NCBI RefSeq assembly: GCF_013410345.1 | Contig: NZ_JACCFJ010000001.1 | Span: forward strand, 4,005,001-4,069,000 | Length of the DNA: 64,000 nt | DNA from: Saccharopolyspora hordei | Lineage (GTDB): Bacteria; Actinomycetota; Actinomycetes; Mycobacteriales; Pseudonocardiaceae | Direction of reading: 5' to 3' | Shown: positions 1 through 8,143 of the stretch, piece after piece | Position numbering within the stretch: position 1 is the stretch's first letter | How the letters are laid out: every line of letters begins with the position of its first letter | The notes under the pieces: generated by a model | What the model was told of the DNA's origin: nothing | Databases searched by the model: none | Seen by the model: the letters and a program-made list of their open reading frames with translations, nothing else | Translations under genes and position numbers: made by a program

Positions 1-52
1 CCGCCGCCACGTGCGCGCGCAGGTCGTCGTCGCTCAGCTCTGCCAGGTCCAC
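1..52 (-). CDS. egtB: Probable ergothioneine biosynthesis protein EgtB, N-terminal edge only
   Basis: A GTG at position 52 on the minus strand opens a frame that runs off the left edge after 17 codons (VDLAELSDDDLRAHVAA). A GGAGG ribosome binding site lies just upstream (58-62), inside the 14-base gap after the egtA stop. EgtB, the iron-dependent sulfoxide synthase of ergothioneine synthesis, usually follows EgtA directly. The call rests on this neighbour relation and translational coupling; the visible residues are too few for an independent family assignment. Confidence 0.5.
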   Translation of the reverse strand, partial: MDLAELSDDDLRAHVAA

Positions 53-66
53 CGCTACCTCCACGA

Positions 67-1305
67 TCAACGATCACCGGCCGCGGCGATCCGCCGCGCC
101 ACGAAGTCGGCCAGCTGCCCGGACAGTCCTGGCGGGACGTCCGGGCCCTGGAGCAGTTGGCACGCCAGGTCGAAGACGGACACGGCGACCCGCGCCAAGG
201 TCCGGTCGAGCAGACCGTGCCGCGCCGCCTGCACCCAGCGGCCGACCGCCGGGGCCGTCAGCGTCAGCACCTCGTCCACGACGGACTCCTCGCGGAACAG
301 GGCGATCAGGGCCGCGGCGGGCAGCATCCAGCCGTCGCCTGGCTGCGCGTCGAGGTAGCGGACCTCGAAGTAGCCGCGCGGCCGGACCGGGGGGAACACG
401 GTGGTCAAGTGGTAGTCGAGGTCGTCGCGGGTGGGCGGGTCCGGCAGCGCCCCGCCGATCCACTCCGCGAAGCTGACGCCGCTGGGCGCGGTCCAGTCGT
501 CGCCGTCGCGCCGCAGGCACACCACGGGGGTGTCCAGCACGCGCCGGGCCCAGCTCGTGGCCGGGTCGGCGGTGATCGAGCTCGGCCGGGTGCGCGGCGG
601 GTCGGTGCGCAGCAGGACCCGGCTGCGGGTGGACGCCCAGCCGGTGCGCGCACCGAACAGCTGCGGCGAGTTGGCGAAGGCCGCCAGCATGACCGGTCCG
701 AGCGCGTGCAGGGCGGCCCAGCGGGCCGCCACCCGGTGCGACTCCCCCGCGTCCAGGCACACCTGCACCCCGGCGGTGCTGCACATCATCAACCGGCCGT
801 CCAGGCCGATGCGGTCGAAGGCGGTCTCCATCGCCGCGTAGCGCGGCACGCGCAGGATCCGGCGGGGGTGCCGCCACGGGTCGGTGCCGTGCTCGCCGAG
901 CACCAGGCCCTCGCGGTCCAGGCGGCGCGCGACGTGCGCGGCGTCCGCGGCCACCACGGTGAACAGCGAGCGCATGGACGTGGTGGGGCGGCTGGACACC
1001 TCGACCTGGCCGCCGGGTTCGACGGTGAGCACCGAGCCGTTCGGCAGCGGCCGGTGCGGGCTGTCGGGGACCAGGGAGCGGGGGGCGTGCTCGCCGAGCG
1101 CGGTGATCAGCGCCGCGGTGTCGATCGGTCGCGTGGGGTCGTCCCGGTGGTGCACGGTCCATTCGAGCTCGATGCCCATCAGCTCCGGAGGGCCGTGCTT
1201 GAAGCACACCGACGCCACGTACGCCTCGGCCTCCGCCCGGGTCCGGACGCGGGAGGTCGGGAAGTTCGCGGCAGCAGGATCGGTCGACACCGGCAACATG
1301 ATCAC
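67..1305 (-). CDS. egtA: Glutamate-cysteine ligase EgtA (ergothioneine biosynthesis)
   Basis: This 412-residue protein looks like EgtA, the actinobacterial GCS2-type ligase that joins glutamate and cysteine to gamma-glutamylcysteine as the sulfur donor for ergothioneine. Visible family features are the MGIELEWTVH stretch near residues 43-52, the TVEPGGQVEVSS nucleotide/glutamate site near residue 95, and GYFEVRYLDAQPGDGW near residue 310, typical of glutamate-cysteine ligases. The start is uncertain: GTG at 1305, ATG at 1299 and a further in-frame GTG are all possible. The downstream frame at 52 (probable egtB) is 14 bases away, so the two are likely cotranscribed. The divergent neighbour is a TetR regulator. 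Confidence 0.87.
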   Translation of the reverse strand: MIMLPVSTDPAAANFPTSRVRTRAEAEAYVASVCFKHGPPELMGIELEWTVHHRDDPTRPIDTAALITALGEHAPRSLVPDSPHRPLPNGSVLTVEPGGQVEVSSRPTTSMRSLFTVVAADAAHVARRLDREGLVLGEHGTDPWRHPRRILRVPRYAAMETAFDRIGLDGRLMMCSTAGVQVCLDAGESHRVAARWAALHALGPVMLAAFANSPQLFGARTGWASTRSRVLLRTDPPRTRPSSITADPATSWARRVLDTPVVCLRRDGDDWTAPSGVSFAEWIGGALPDPPTRDDLDYHLTTVFPPVRPRGYFEVRYLDAQPGDGWMLPAAALIALFREESVVDEVLTLTAPAVGRWVQAARHGLLDRTLARVAVSVFDLACQLLQGPDVPPGLSGQLADFVARRIAAAGDR

Positions 1306-1447
1306 CGCCCGTGATTGGCCGGTTACCGACGCTACCGCGCGCCCCCGATGGTCGCGACCCTTGTTCTCGCGCCCCGCAGCTGCTACCGGCGTGCGGGCTC
1401 CCGCGGTGCGGGCGGGACGTCCAGCAGGCGGGACGTGCGCAGCAAAA

Positions 1448-1457
1448 CGTACGTACG
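1448..1457. promoter_or_regulatory. Palindrome CGTACGTACG, candidate AcnR-type operator
   Basis: A perfect 10-base self-complementary sequence sits 38 bases before the TetR start, in the spacer shared with divergent egtA. Corynebacterial AcnR is known to bind a palindrome containing GTAC, so autoregulation here is plausible. The assignment is inference from position and symmetry only. Confidence 0.35.
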
Positions 1458-1495
1458 GATTGCACTCCCCCGGTGCGACCTGGGACGATCAGAGC

Positions 1496-2080
1496 ATGCC
1501 TCGGGTCAGCCAGGACCACCTCGACGCCCGGCGCCGTCAGATCCTCGACGGCTCCCGGTCGTGCTTCGCGCGCTACGGCTACGAAGGTGCCACCGTTCGC
1601 CGCTTGGAGGAAGCGACCGGGCTCTCCCGCGGTGCCATCTTCCACCACTTCAAGGACAAGGAGTCGCTGTTCCTCGCCCTCGCCGAGGACGACGCGACCC
1701 GGATGGCGGACGTGGTCGCCGAGCAGGGCCTGGTGCAGGTCATGCGCAACCTGCTCGACGCGTCGAGCTCCCCCGCCCTCGGCGCGGACTGGCTCGGCAC
1801 CCGGCTCGAGGTGTCCCGCCGGCTGCGCACCGACGAGGAGTTCCGGCAGCGCTGGGCGCAGCGGTCCGAGCAGCTGACCGCCGCCACCCGGGCGCGCCTG
1901 CAGCGCCAGGCCGAGGCGGGCAACCTCCGCGACGACATCGACATCGACGTGCTCACCGCCTACCTGGAACTGGTGCTCGAGGGCCTGCTGTCGCACCTGG
2001 CGATGGGCCTGCCCGCCCAGCACCTGCGCCCGGTGCTGGACCTGGTCGAGGAGAGCGTCCGCCGCCACCGGCACTGCTGA
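1496..2080 (+). CDS. acnR: TetR family regulator, AcnR-like (aconitase repressor type)
   Basis: The 194-residue protein starts with a TetR HTH (residues about 15-60), and the stretch around GYEGATVRRLEEATGLSRGA followed by IFHHFKDKESLFLALA strongly resembles AcnR of Corynebacterium, the repressor of aconitase. The C-terminal half carries the usual helical ligand domain, ending in a LVEESVRR helix. In corynebacteria and mycobacteria the gene lies next to acn; here aconitase is not adjacent. Its neighbours are the ergothioneine genes (divergent) and a FUSC membrane protein (same strand, 100 bases on). The ATG at 1496 was chosen over upstream in-frame codons because it gives the normal family length. 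Confidence 0.8.
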   Translation: MPRVSQDHLDARRRQILDGSRSCFARYGYEGATVRRLEEATGLSRGAIFHHFKDKESLFLALAEDDATRMADVVAEQGLVQVMRNLLDASSSPALGADWLGTRLEVSRRLRTDEEFRQRWAQRSEQLTAATRARLQRQAEAGNLRDDIDIDVLTAYLELVLEGLLSHLAMGLPAQHLRPVLDLVEESVRRHRHC

Positions 2081-2180
2081 CGGCCCCCGCACGCCGGCGC
2101 GTTCGGAGGCGCACCCGCGCCCCGACGCGACGTACGATCGCAGCCTCCGATCGGCCGAGCGCGAAGGAGCCCGCGGGGGA

Positions 2181-4262
2181 ATGTGGAGCGAGTGGTGGAA
2201 TCGCTTCCTCGCCTCGGACCCGGCCATGCGCAGGCTGCGGACCGCGACGCGGGTCGTGCTCGCCGTCGCGCTCACCATCGCGGTCGTGGTGCCGGTGCTG
2301 TCCTGGTGGGGGCAGCCGCTGCCGCTGGCCCTGATCGGCGCCGTGGTGGCGATCAACTCCACGGTCGGGGTCAACGACCCGGAGCGGCGCCAGCAGCAGG
2401 TCACCACGCTGCTGACGCCGCTGCCGGTGACGGCCGCGCTGGTGCTGGCGGTGCTCACCGCGCGCTGGCCGCTGGTGAACACCGTGCTGTTCCTGGTCGT
2501 CATCTTCGCGGCGGTCTACGTGCGCCGCTTCGGTCCGCGGTACTACCCGCTGGGCATGGTCGCCTTCATGGGCTACTTCTTCACGATGTTCGTGCGCCCG
2601 CACCCGGACCAGCTGCCCGCGCTGTGCGTGGCGGCGGTGGCCGGGTCGCTGGCCGCGTTCACGTTGCGCTTCCTGGCGCTGCGCGACGACCCCGAAGGAG
2701 TGCTCGAACGCGGTCGCCGGACGTTGCACGCGCAGGTGCACGGCCTGCTGCACGCGGTGCGCGACGTCGCCGAGAACCCGGGTTCGGTGGCCCGGCGGCG
2801 CGAGCTGAACAACCGGTCGGTCCGGCTCAACGAGACCGCGCTGATGCTGGAGGGCTCCGTCGGACAGCTCACCTCCCTCGACGAACGCGGGCGCGAAGCC
2901 CTGCGGCAGCGCATCCTCGACGTCGAGCTCGCCGCCGAGAACCTGCTCACCCCGCTGCTGCGGCTGGTGGACCACCCCAGCGGGGGCGAGGTCGTGCCGC
3001 ACGCCGTCGCCGGGCTGCTGGAGGTGCTGCGCGCCGATCCGCAGGAGCTGCGGGAGTCCGCGCGGCTGGTGGCCGAGCAGATCGAGCAGCAGGGGTCGGT
3101 GGCGGTCGCGATGGCGGTGCGGCGGCTGGGCACCTGCCTGACCGAGCTGACCGAGGCCACCAGCGAGTTCGACGAGGACCGCGCCGAACCGGAACCCGCC
3201 GCCGAGGACGAACCCGCCGCCGAGGAACCGGAGGAGGAGACCGGGCTGCAGCGCCCCGAGCTGCGGATGGCCGTCCAGGTGACTTGCGCGACCGCCCTGG
3301 CGATCATGCTCGGCCAGCTGGTCTCGCCGAACCGGTGGTACTGGGCGGTGATCACCGCGTTCGTCGTGTTCATCAGCACCAACAGCCGCGGCGAGCTGCT
3401 GGTGCGGGCGTGGCAGCGCACCGCGGGCACGGTGCTCGGCGTGGTGGCGGGCATCCTGGTCGCCGCGCAGATCTCCGGCAACCTGGCCGCCGAGCTGGCC
3501 ATGATCCTGCTCTGCGTGTTCCTCGGCTTCTACTTCGCCGGGTTCTCCTACGCGCTCATGACGTTCTTCATCACCACGCTCCTGGGCGCGCTCTACGGGA
3601 TGCTCGGCACCTTCGACGCCACCGTGCTGGAGACCCGGTTGTGGGAGACCGCGGTCGGGGCGTTCGCCGGGGTGGTGACCGCGGTGTTCGTGCTGCCCAC
3701 CCGCACCCGCTCCCTGGTGCGCACCAACACCGAGGAGTTCCTGCGCGGGCTGCGGGACCTGCTGCGCGACACCGGCACCGAGCTCAGCGAGCGCGGGGAG
3801 GTCACCGGCCTGCAGGAGTCGGTGCGCGAGCTCGACGACAGCCTGCAGAAGGTCGTGCGCAGCGCCCGGCCGCTGACCTCCTACCGGTTGCGGTCGCGCC
3901 GCAACCAGGTGCAGCGGACGGTGACGGTGCTCAGCGGCTGCGCCTACTACGTGCGCAACCTGGCGGTGGCGCTGGCGGCGACCGCGGACATGGTCGACGA
4001 GGACACCCGCGGCCGGCTGGCCGAGCTGCTGCGGGCGCTGGCCGACGCGGTCGAGGCGGTGCGCAGCCGGGCGCAGGTCGGCTTCGAGGAGGCGATGGAC
4101 GCGGCGCGCCACACCGTGGACTCGCTGCACGACATCGCCGAGTCGCTGACCGGTGGCCCGACGTCGCTGCACCGCACCATCCGCTGGCTGGACCGCACCT
4201 CCCAGGTCGTCGAGGACCTGGCCCGCGAGCTCGGCACCACCGGCGAGCAGCGCGCCGCCTGA
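2181..4262 (+). CDS. FUSC family inner-membrane protein (aromatic acid exporter-like)
   Basis: The 693-residue protein has two hydrophobic blocks, at about residues 25-170 and 365-500, each with several membrane helices, separated by a long soluble helical region and followed by a C-terminal cytoplasmic helical domain. An acidic low-complexity stretch of E, D, P and A lies near residues 330-355. This duplicated layout is typical of FUSC proteins, some of which export hydroxybenzoates or other aromatic acids. The ATG at 2181 follows a purine-rich AAGGAG region. It runs toward the convergent peptide transporter and shares a strong terminator with it. The substrate is unknown. Confidence 0.8.
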   Translation: MWSEWWNRFLASDPAMRRLRTATRVVLAVALTIAVVVPVLSWWGQPLPLALIGAVVAINSTVGVNDPERRQQQVTTLLTPLPVTAALVLAVLTARWPLVNTVLFLVVIFAAVYVRRFGPRYYPLGMVAFMGYFFTMFVRPHPDQLPALCVAAVAGSLAAFTLRFLALRDDPEGVLERGRRTLHAQVHGLLHAVRDVAENPGSVARRRELNNRSVRLNETALMLEGSVGQLTSLDERGREALRQRILDVELAAENLLTPLLRLVDHPSGGEVVPHAVAGLLEVLRADPQELRESARLVAEQIEQQGSVAVAMAVRRLGTCLTELTEATSEFDEDRAEPEPAAEDEPAAEEPEEETGLQRPELRMAVQVTCATALAIMLGQLVSPNRWYWAVITAFVVFISTNSRGELLVRAWQRTAGTVLGVVAGILVAAQISGNLAAELAMILLCVFLGFYFAGFSYALMTFFITTLLGALYGMLGTFDATVLETRLWETAVGAFAGVVTAVFVLPTRTRSLVRTNTEEFLRGLRDLLRDTGTELSERGEVTGLQESVRELDDSLQKVVRSARPLTSYRLRSRRNQVQRTVTVLSGCAYYVRNLAVALAATADMVDEDTRGRLAELLRALADAVEAVRSRAQVGFEEAMDAARHTVDSLHDIAESLTGGPTSLHRTIRWLDRTSQVVEDLARELGTTGEQRAA

Positions 4263-4281
4263 CCGCCCGGCGCTGAGCGAA

Positions 4282-4324
4282 CGCTGAACGGCCGGGCCCC
4301 GCGCCGGGACCCGGCCGTTCAGCG
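4282..4324. terminator. Bidirectional hairpin terminator between convergent genes
   Basis: A perfect 15-bp stem (4282-4296 with 4310-4324) and a 13-base loop fill the 79-base gap between the FUSC gene and the convergent peptide symporter gene. It lacks a U tract, as is common for GC-rich actinomycete terminators. Confidence 0.8.
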
Positions 4325-4341
4325 CCGCTGCGAGCAGGGCG

Positions 4342-5817
4342 TCACAGGACGCCGTGCATGTAGCGCTTGATGCTCTTGGAGAAGACCAGGAGCAGCACGG
4401 CGCAGGCGATGGTGGCCACGCCGACGATGCCGAAGTAGACCTCCTGGTTGTCCACCGAGTAGGCCTTCACCAGCTGGGCGCCCAGGCCCTGGCCCATCGC
4501 CGGGGCCAGGAAGTACAGGCCCATCGTCTGCGAGGCGAAGACCTTCGGCGCCAGCTTGGTGCTGGCCGACAGCCCCACCGGGGAGAGCATCAGCTCACCC
4601 ACGGTCATGATCACGAAGACCAGGGCCAGCATCAGCGGCAGGTGCTTGTCGCCGCCCGCGACGACCTTCGACAGCACGACCCACAGGAAGGCGGCACCGA
4701 CGAAGAACACACCGCCGACGAACTTCTGCGGGGTGTTGGGCTGGCGGTTGCCCAGCTTCATCCACAGCGCGGCCATGACCGGCGCCAGGATGATGATCGT
4801 CAGCGAGTTGATGGACTGGAACCACGAGGCCGGGACCTCGAAGCCGAAGACGTCCAGCTGGGTGTCCGCCTCGGCCAGGTTCGCCAGGGTGTTCGGCTGC
4901 TGCTCGAACAGCAGGAAGAACAGCGCGGTGGCCAGGAACAGCGGGATGTAGGCGAGCAGCCGGTCGCGCTCGACCTTGGTGATCTGCTTGCTGGACAGCA
5001 TCACCACGAAGTAGACGACCGGCAGCACCGCGGAGATCACGCTGATCACGTTGACCAGGCCCTCCAGACCCAGCACACCGCTCACCGTGAGGCCGCCGAG
5101 CACCACCACGAACGCCACGCCGATGCCGACCGCGCGGCCCAGCACCCGGCCCTTGTGCTCCGCGGGCAGCGGGTTCACCGGCCCGGCCCCGGCCGAGCCG
5201 AGGTACTTGCGCCCGTAGGTGTACTGCACCAGGCCGAGCGCCATGCCGACGGCGGCGGCACCGAAGCCCCAGTGCCAGCCGACGCGCTCACCGAGCGTGC
5301 CGGCGACCAGCGGCGCGAGGAAGCCACCGAGGTTGATGCCCATGTAGTAGATCGAGAAGCCGGCGTCGCGCCGGGTGTCCTCCTCGCTGTAGAGGCCGCC
5401 GACCAGGCCCGAGACGTTCGGCTTGAGCAGACCGGTGCCGATGACCAGCAGCACCAGGCCGAGCACCACGGTGGCCACGCCACCGGGCAGCGCCAGGCAG
5501 ATGTGGCCGAACATGATGACCACGCCGCCGTAGAACACCGCCGACTGCGCACCCATGACCCGGTCGGCCAGCCAACCGCCGACGACGCCGGTCATGTACA
5601 CCGAGGCGCCGTAGATGCCGACCACCGACAGGGCGGTCGATTCCGGGATGCCCAGGCCGCCCTCGGAGACCGCGGCGTACAGGTAGTAGGCCAGGATGGC
5701 CCGCATCCCGTAGTAGGAGAAGCGCTCCCACATCTCGGTGAAGAACAGCGTCGACAGGCCGCGGGGGTGTCCGAAGAACCCCTTCTGCGGTGCGTCCGCA
5801 ACCGTGGAGGAACTCAC
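4342..5817 (-). CDS. Peptide MFS transporter (POT/PTR family, oligopeptide:H+ symporter)
   Basis: About 491 residues with 12-14 membrane helices. The POT signature is clear in the first helix region (FFTEMWERFSYYGMRAILAY), with the ExxERF motif that couples protons, and a second signature around NLGGFLAPLVAGTLGE near residue 175. It is expected to import di- and tripeptides. Two in-frame GTGs are possible, at 5823 and 5817. The later one is preferred because AGAGGA lies about seven bases before it, whereas it almost abuts the earlier one. It is convergent with the FUSC gene and divergent from the TIGR03086 gene. Confidence 0.88.
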   Translation of the reverse strand: MSSSTVADAPQKGFFGHPRGLSTLFFTEMWERFSYYGMRAILAYYLYAAVSEGGLGIPESTALSVVGIYGASVYMTGVVGGWLADRVMGAQSAVFYGGVVIMFGHICLALPGGVATVVLGLVLLVIGTGLLKPNVSGLVGGLYSEEDTRRDAGFSIYYMGINLGGFLAPLVAGTLGERVGWHWGFGAAAVGMALGLVQYTYGRKYLGSAGAGPVNPLPAEHKGRVLGRAVGIGVAFVVVLGGLTVSGVLGLEGLVNVISVISAVLPVVYFVVMLSSKQITKVERDRLLAYIPLFLATALFFLLFEQQPNTLANLAEADTQLDVFGFEVPASWFQSINSLTIIILAPVMAALWMKLGNRQPNTPQKFVGGVFFVGAAFLWVVLSKVVAGGDKHLPLMLALVFVIMTVGELMLSPVGLSASTKLAPKVFASQTMGLYFLAPAMGQGLGAQLVKAYSVDNQEVYFGIVGVATIACAVLLLVFSKSIKRYMHGVL

Positions 5818-6066
5818 GATCACGTCCTCTCGTTGACCAGGCGGCGGTGACCGCCTTCGTTGGACCGCGCGGTGGTATCCGCTCGAAGAAACTTTCGGCA
5901 GGTTACGACTCCTCGGAGTGGCTCAGACCACCGGGGCGAGAACCCGCCTCGGCGCGCACGACGCGATCGCGCTGACCGGGCCACACTGGACTCCCCGACC
6001 TGCGGGTCCACCGATCCTCGACGACGAGCCCGTGAGTCAGTTCACACGCGGACACCAGGAGGAATC

Positions 6067-6627
6067 ATGCAGTTGCTGGCGGCCCACCGCACAGCGATGG
6101 CGGAGTTCGACGCACGGGTCCGGCGCATCGGGGCCACGCAGTGGGGCAACCCCACGCCGTGCACGGAGTGGGACGTCCGGGACCTGCTCGGCCACCTGGT
6201 CCGCGAGCAGCTGTGGGCGCCGTGGCTGCTCGACGGCGCCACCCTCGACGAGGTGGGGGACCGCTTCGACGGCGACGTGCTCGGCGACGACCCGGTCGGG
6301 GCGTGGGAGCGGGCCGCCGCCGCGGCGCGGCGGGCGTGGGACGCGCCGGGCGCCACCAGCGGTGAAGTGCACGTCACGGGCGGTGTCATCCCGGCCGAGG
6401 ACTACGGCTGGCAGATGACCACGGACCTGGCGGTGCACGCCTGGGACCTGGCCCGCAGCATCGGCGCCGACGAGCGGCTGGACCCCGGCCTGGTGGCCGA
6501 GCTGCACGTCGTCCTGGCTCCGCAGGTGTCCGCCTGGCAGGGTCTGGGGATCTTCGCCGCGCCGCGCGAGGTGCCTGCGGACGCCGACGAGCAGACCAGG
6601 CTGCTGGCCCTCCTCGGCCGATCGTGA
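6067..6627 (+). CDS. TIGR03086 family protein (DinB/maleylpyruvate isomerase-like fold)
   Basis: A 186-residue protein with the usual actinobacterial TIGR03086 layout: an N-terminal four-helix domain with TPCTEWDVRDLLGHLV near residues 30-45, whose histidine is a likely metal ligand, and DLAVHAWDLARSIG near residue 123. Members relate to mycothiol-dependent maleylpyruvate isomerase and DinB thiol enzymes, and a mycothiol-linked role is possible but unproven. An AGGAGGA site stands six bases before the ATG, which fixes the start; longer upstream in-frame sequence is non-coding. Substrate unknown. Confidence 0.72.
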   Translation: MQLLAAHRTAMAEFDARVRRIGATQWGNPTPCTEWDVRDLLGHLVREQLWAPWLLDGATLDEVGDRFDGDVLGDDPVGAWERAAAAARRAWDAPGATSGEVHVTGGVIPAEDYGWQMTTDLAVHAWDLARSIGADERLDPGLVAELHVVLAPQVSAWQGLGIFAAPREVPADADEQTRLLALLGRS

Positions 6628-6654
6628 TCGTGCTGTTCCCGTCGGGGTACGACT

Positions 6655-6805
6655 GAGGGCGGTACAATCGGACAAGTTCTTTCCCCTTACCGAGGAGTGA
6701 CGGTTTCGTGCCTGGGGCACAATCCCCTGAAGGTGGTAGTACCAAGCCGGGCGACTGGCCCGGCGACGCGGATGTGGTGAGCGGCCACCGGCGGTGGGGT
6801 GGCCG
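6655..6805 (+). ncRNA. Structured 5' leader of the CNNM operon, candidate cis-regulatory RNA
   Basis: After a good -10 hexamer (TACAAT, 6663-6668) comes about 130 bases of non-coding leader with several compact hairpins: GTGCC-TGG-GGCAC at 6708-6720, a 3-bp GGT/ACC stem at 6732-6743, and a perfect 7-bp stem GCCGGGC/GCCCGGC at 6746-6764 with loop GACTG. The segment between, with runs such as TTCCCCTTACCGAGGAGTGA, looks conserved in style rather than random. The gene behind it encodes a probable Mg/Co transport-related membrane protein, so an ion- or nucleotide-sensing riboswitch is a fair guess. I do not recognise an M-box, yybP-ykoY or ydaO consensus. Confidence 0.4.
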
Positions 6806-6808
6806 GTG

Positions 6809-8143
6809 ATGGATGTGGTGTGGGCCGTGGTCGGCCTGCTCTTCGTGGTCGTGTTGACGGTGGGGACGGGTCTGGCCGTCGCGGCCGAGTTCTCGCTGAC
6901 GTCGTTGGAGCGCAGCACGGTCGACGCGCACGTGCGGTCGGTGGGCGACCGGCGTGCCCGGGCCGTGCAGGCGGCGCACCGGACCCTGTCGTTCCAGCTG
7001 TCCGGCGCCCAGGTGGCGATCACGCTGACGACGCTGGTCACGGGCTACGTGGCCGAGCCGTTGATCGGTGAGCTGCTGCGCCCGCTGCTGGTGTGGGCGG
7101 GCGTGCCCGACGCGGGAGCGGCGGCGGTGTCGCTGACGGTGGCGATGCTGCTGGCGACGGGGCTGTCGATGGTGTTCGGCGAGATGGTGCCGAAGAACCT
7201 GGCGATCGCGCGCCCGCTGCCCACCGCGCGGGCGGTGTCCGGCTACCACGCGGCGTTCTCGCGGGTGTTCCGGTGGCTGATCGATGCCCTGAACAACAGT
7301 GCGAACTGGGTGGTCCGCCGGTTCGGCGTGCAGCCGCAGGAGGAGCTGCGGTCGGCGCGGTCCCCGGAGGAGCTGGGCTCGATCGTGCGGTCCAGCGCCG
7401 AGCACGGCACGTTGGACGAGGCCACCGCGGTGCTGCTGGCCCGCTCCTTGCGGTTCGGGGAGCGCACCGCGGAGGAGCTGATGACCCCGCGGGTGCGGGT
7501 GGCGGCGCTGCAGGTCGGTGACAGCGTGGGCGAGCTGCTGGAGCTGGCCCGCCGCACCGGGTTCTCCCGGTTCCCCGTCCACGGCGGCGACCTCGACGAC
7601 ATCCACGGCGTCGTCCACGTCAAGCACGCCTTCACCGTGCCCGCCGACCGGCGCCACAGCACCGGGGTGGAGACGCTGGCACGGCCGGTGCCGACCGTGC
7701 CCGGCACCCTCTCCGGGGACGCGCTGCTGGAGACGCTGCGCGGCTCCGGCCTGCAGGTCGCGGTGGTGGTCGACGAGTACGGCGGCTCGGCGGGCATCGT
7801 GACCCTGGAGGACGTCGTCGAGGAGATCATCGGGGACGTCCGGGACGAGCACGACCGCCGGGAGGTGCCCGCGGTGCGCCGCAGCGGCGAGCGCACGTGG
7901 GTCATCTCCGGGCTGCTGCGGCCCGACGAGCTCGCCGAGGCCACCGGTTTCACCCTGCCCGACGGCGACTACGACACCGTCGCCGGCTACGTGCTGGCCC
8001 ACCTCGGACGCATCCCCGAGGTCGGCGCCCGACTGCCCCTGGAGGACTGGGAGCTGACCGTGTCCCGCATGGACCGCCACCGCATCGCCGAACTGCGGCT
8101 GATGCACCAGCCCGAGCACGCCGAGACCACCGGAGCCGCGTGA
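6809..8143 (+). CDS. CNNM/CorC-type membrane protein with CBS pair (hemolysin family)
   Basis: About 444 residues: an N-terminal DUF21/CNNM membrane domain (residues about 1-190, with GEMVPKNLAIARPLPTAR), two CBS motifs (about 210-330, with ELMTPRVRVAAL and VDEYGGSAGIVTLEDVVEEI), and a C-terminal CorC_HlyC transporter-associated domain (about 350-435). Such proteins are linked to Mg2+/Co2+ efflux or resistance in the cytoplasmic membrane. ATG 6809 is preferred to the GTGs at 6794 and 6806, but no strong ribosome site decides. Its stop overlaps the start of the next CNNM gene by one base, so the two are translationally coupled. Confidence 0.85.
   Translation: MDVVWAVVGLLFVVVLTVGTGLAVAAEFSLTSLERSTVDAHVRSVGDRRARAVQAAHRTLSFQLSGAQVAITLTTLVTGYVAEPLIGELLRPLLVWAGVPDAGAAAVSLTVAMLLATGLSMVFGEMVPKNLAIARPLPTARAVSGYHAAFSRVFRWLIDALNNSANWVVRRFGVQPQEELRSARSPEELGSIVRSSAEHGTLDEATAVLLARSLRFGERTAEELMTPRVRVAALQVGDSVGELLELARRTGFSRFPVHGGDLDDIHGVVHVKHAFTVPADRRHSTGVETLARPVPTVPGTLSGDALLETLRGSGLQVAVVVDEYGGSAGIVTLEDVVEEIIGDVRDEHDRREVPAVRRSGERTWVISGLLRPDELAEATGFTLPDGDYDTVAGYVLAHLGRIPEVGARLPLEDWELTVSRMDRHRIAELRLMHQPEHAETTGAA

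Noticed and set aside
74..2503. A minus-strand open frame of 809 codons over egtA, the TetR gene and part of the FUSC gene
   Set aside because: It overlaps three well-supported genes in other frames and has low-complexity composition.
5843..5855. Short palindrome GGCGGTGACCGCC upstream of the peptide transporter
   Set aside because: Only 6-bp arms in GC-rich sequence, close to the start codon; likely to arise by chance.
6661..6805. M-box or yybP-ykoY assignment of the CNNM leader
   Set aside because: The conserved segments of those riboswitches as I recall them could not be found, so I left the class open.
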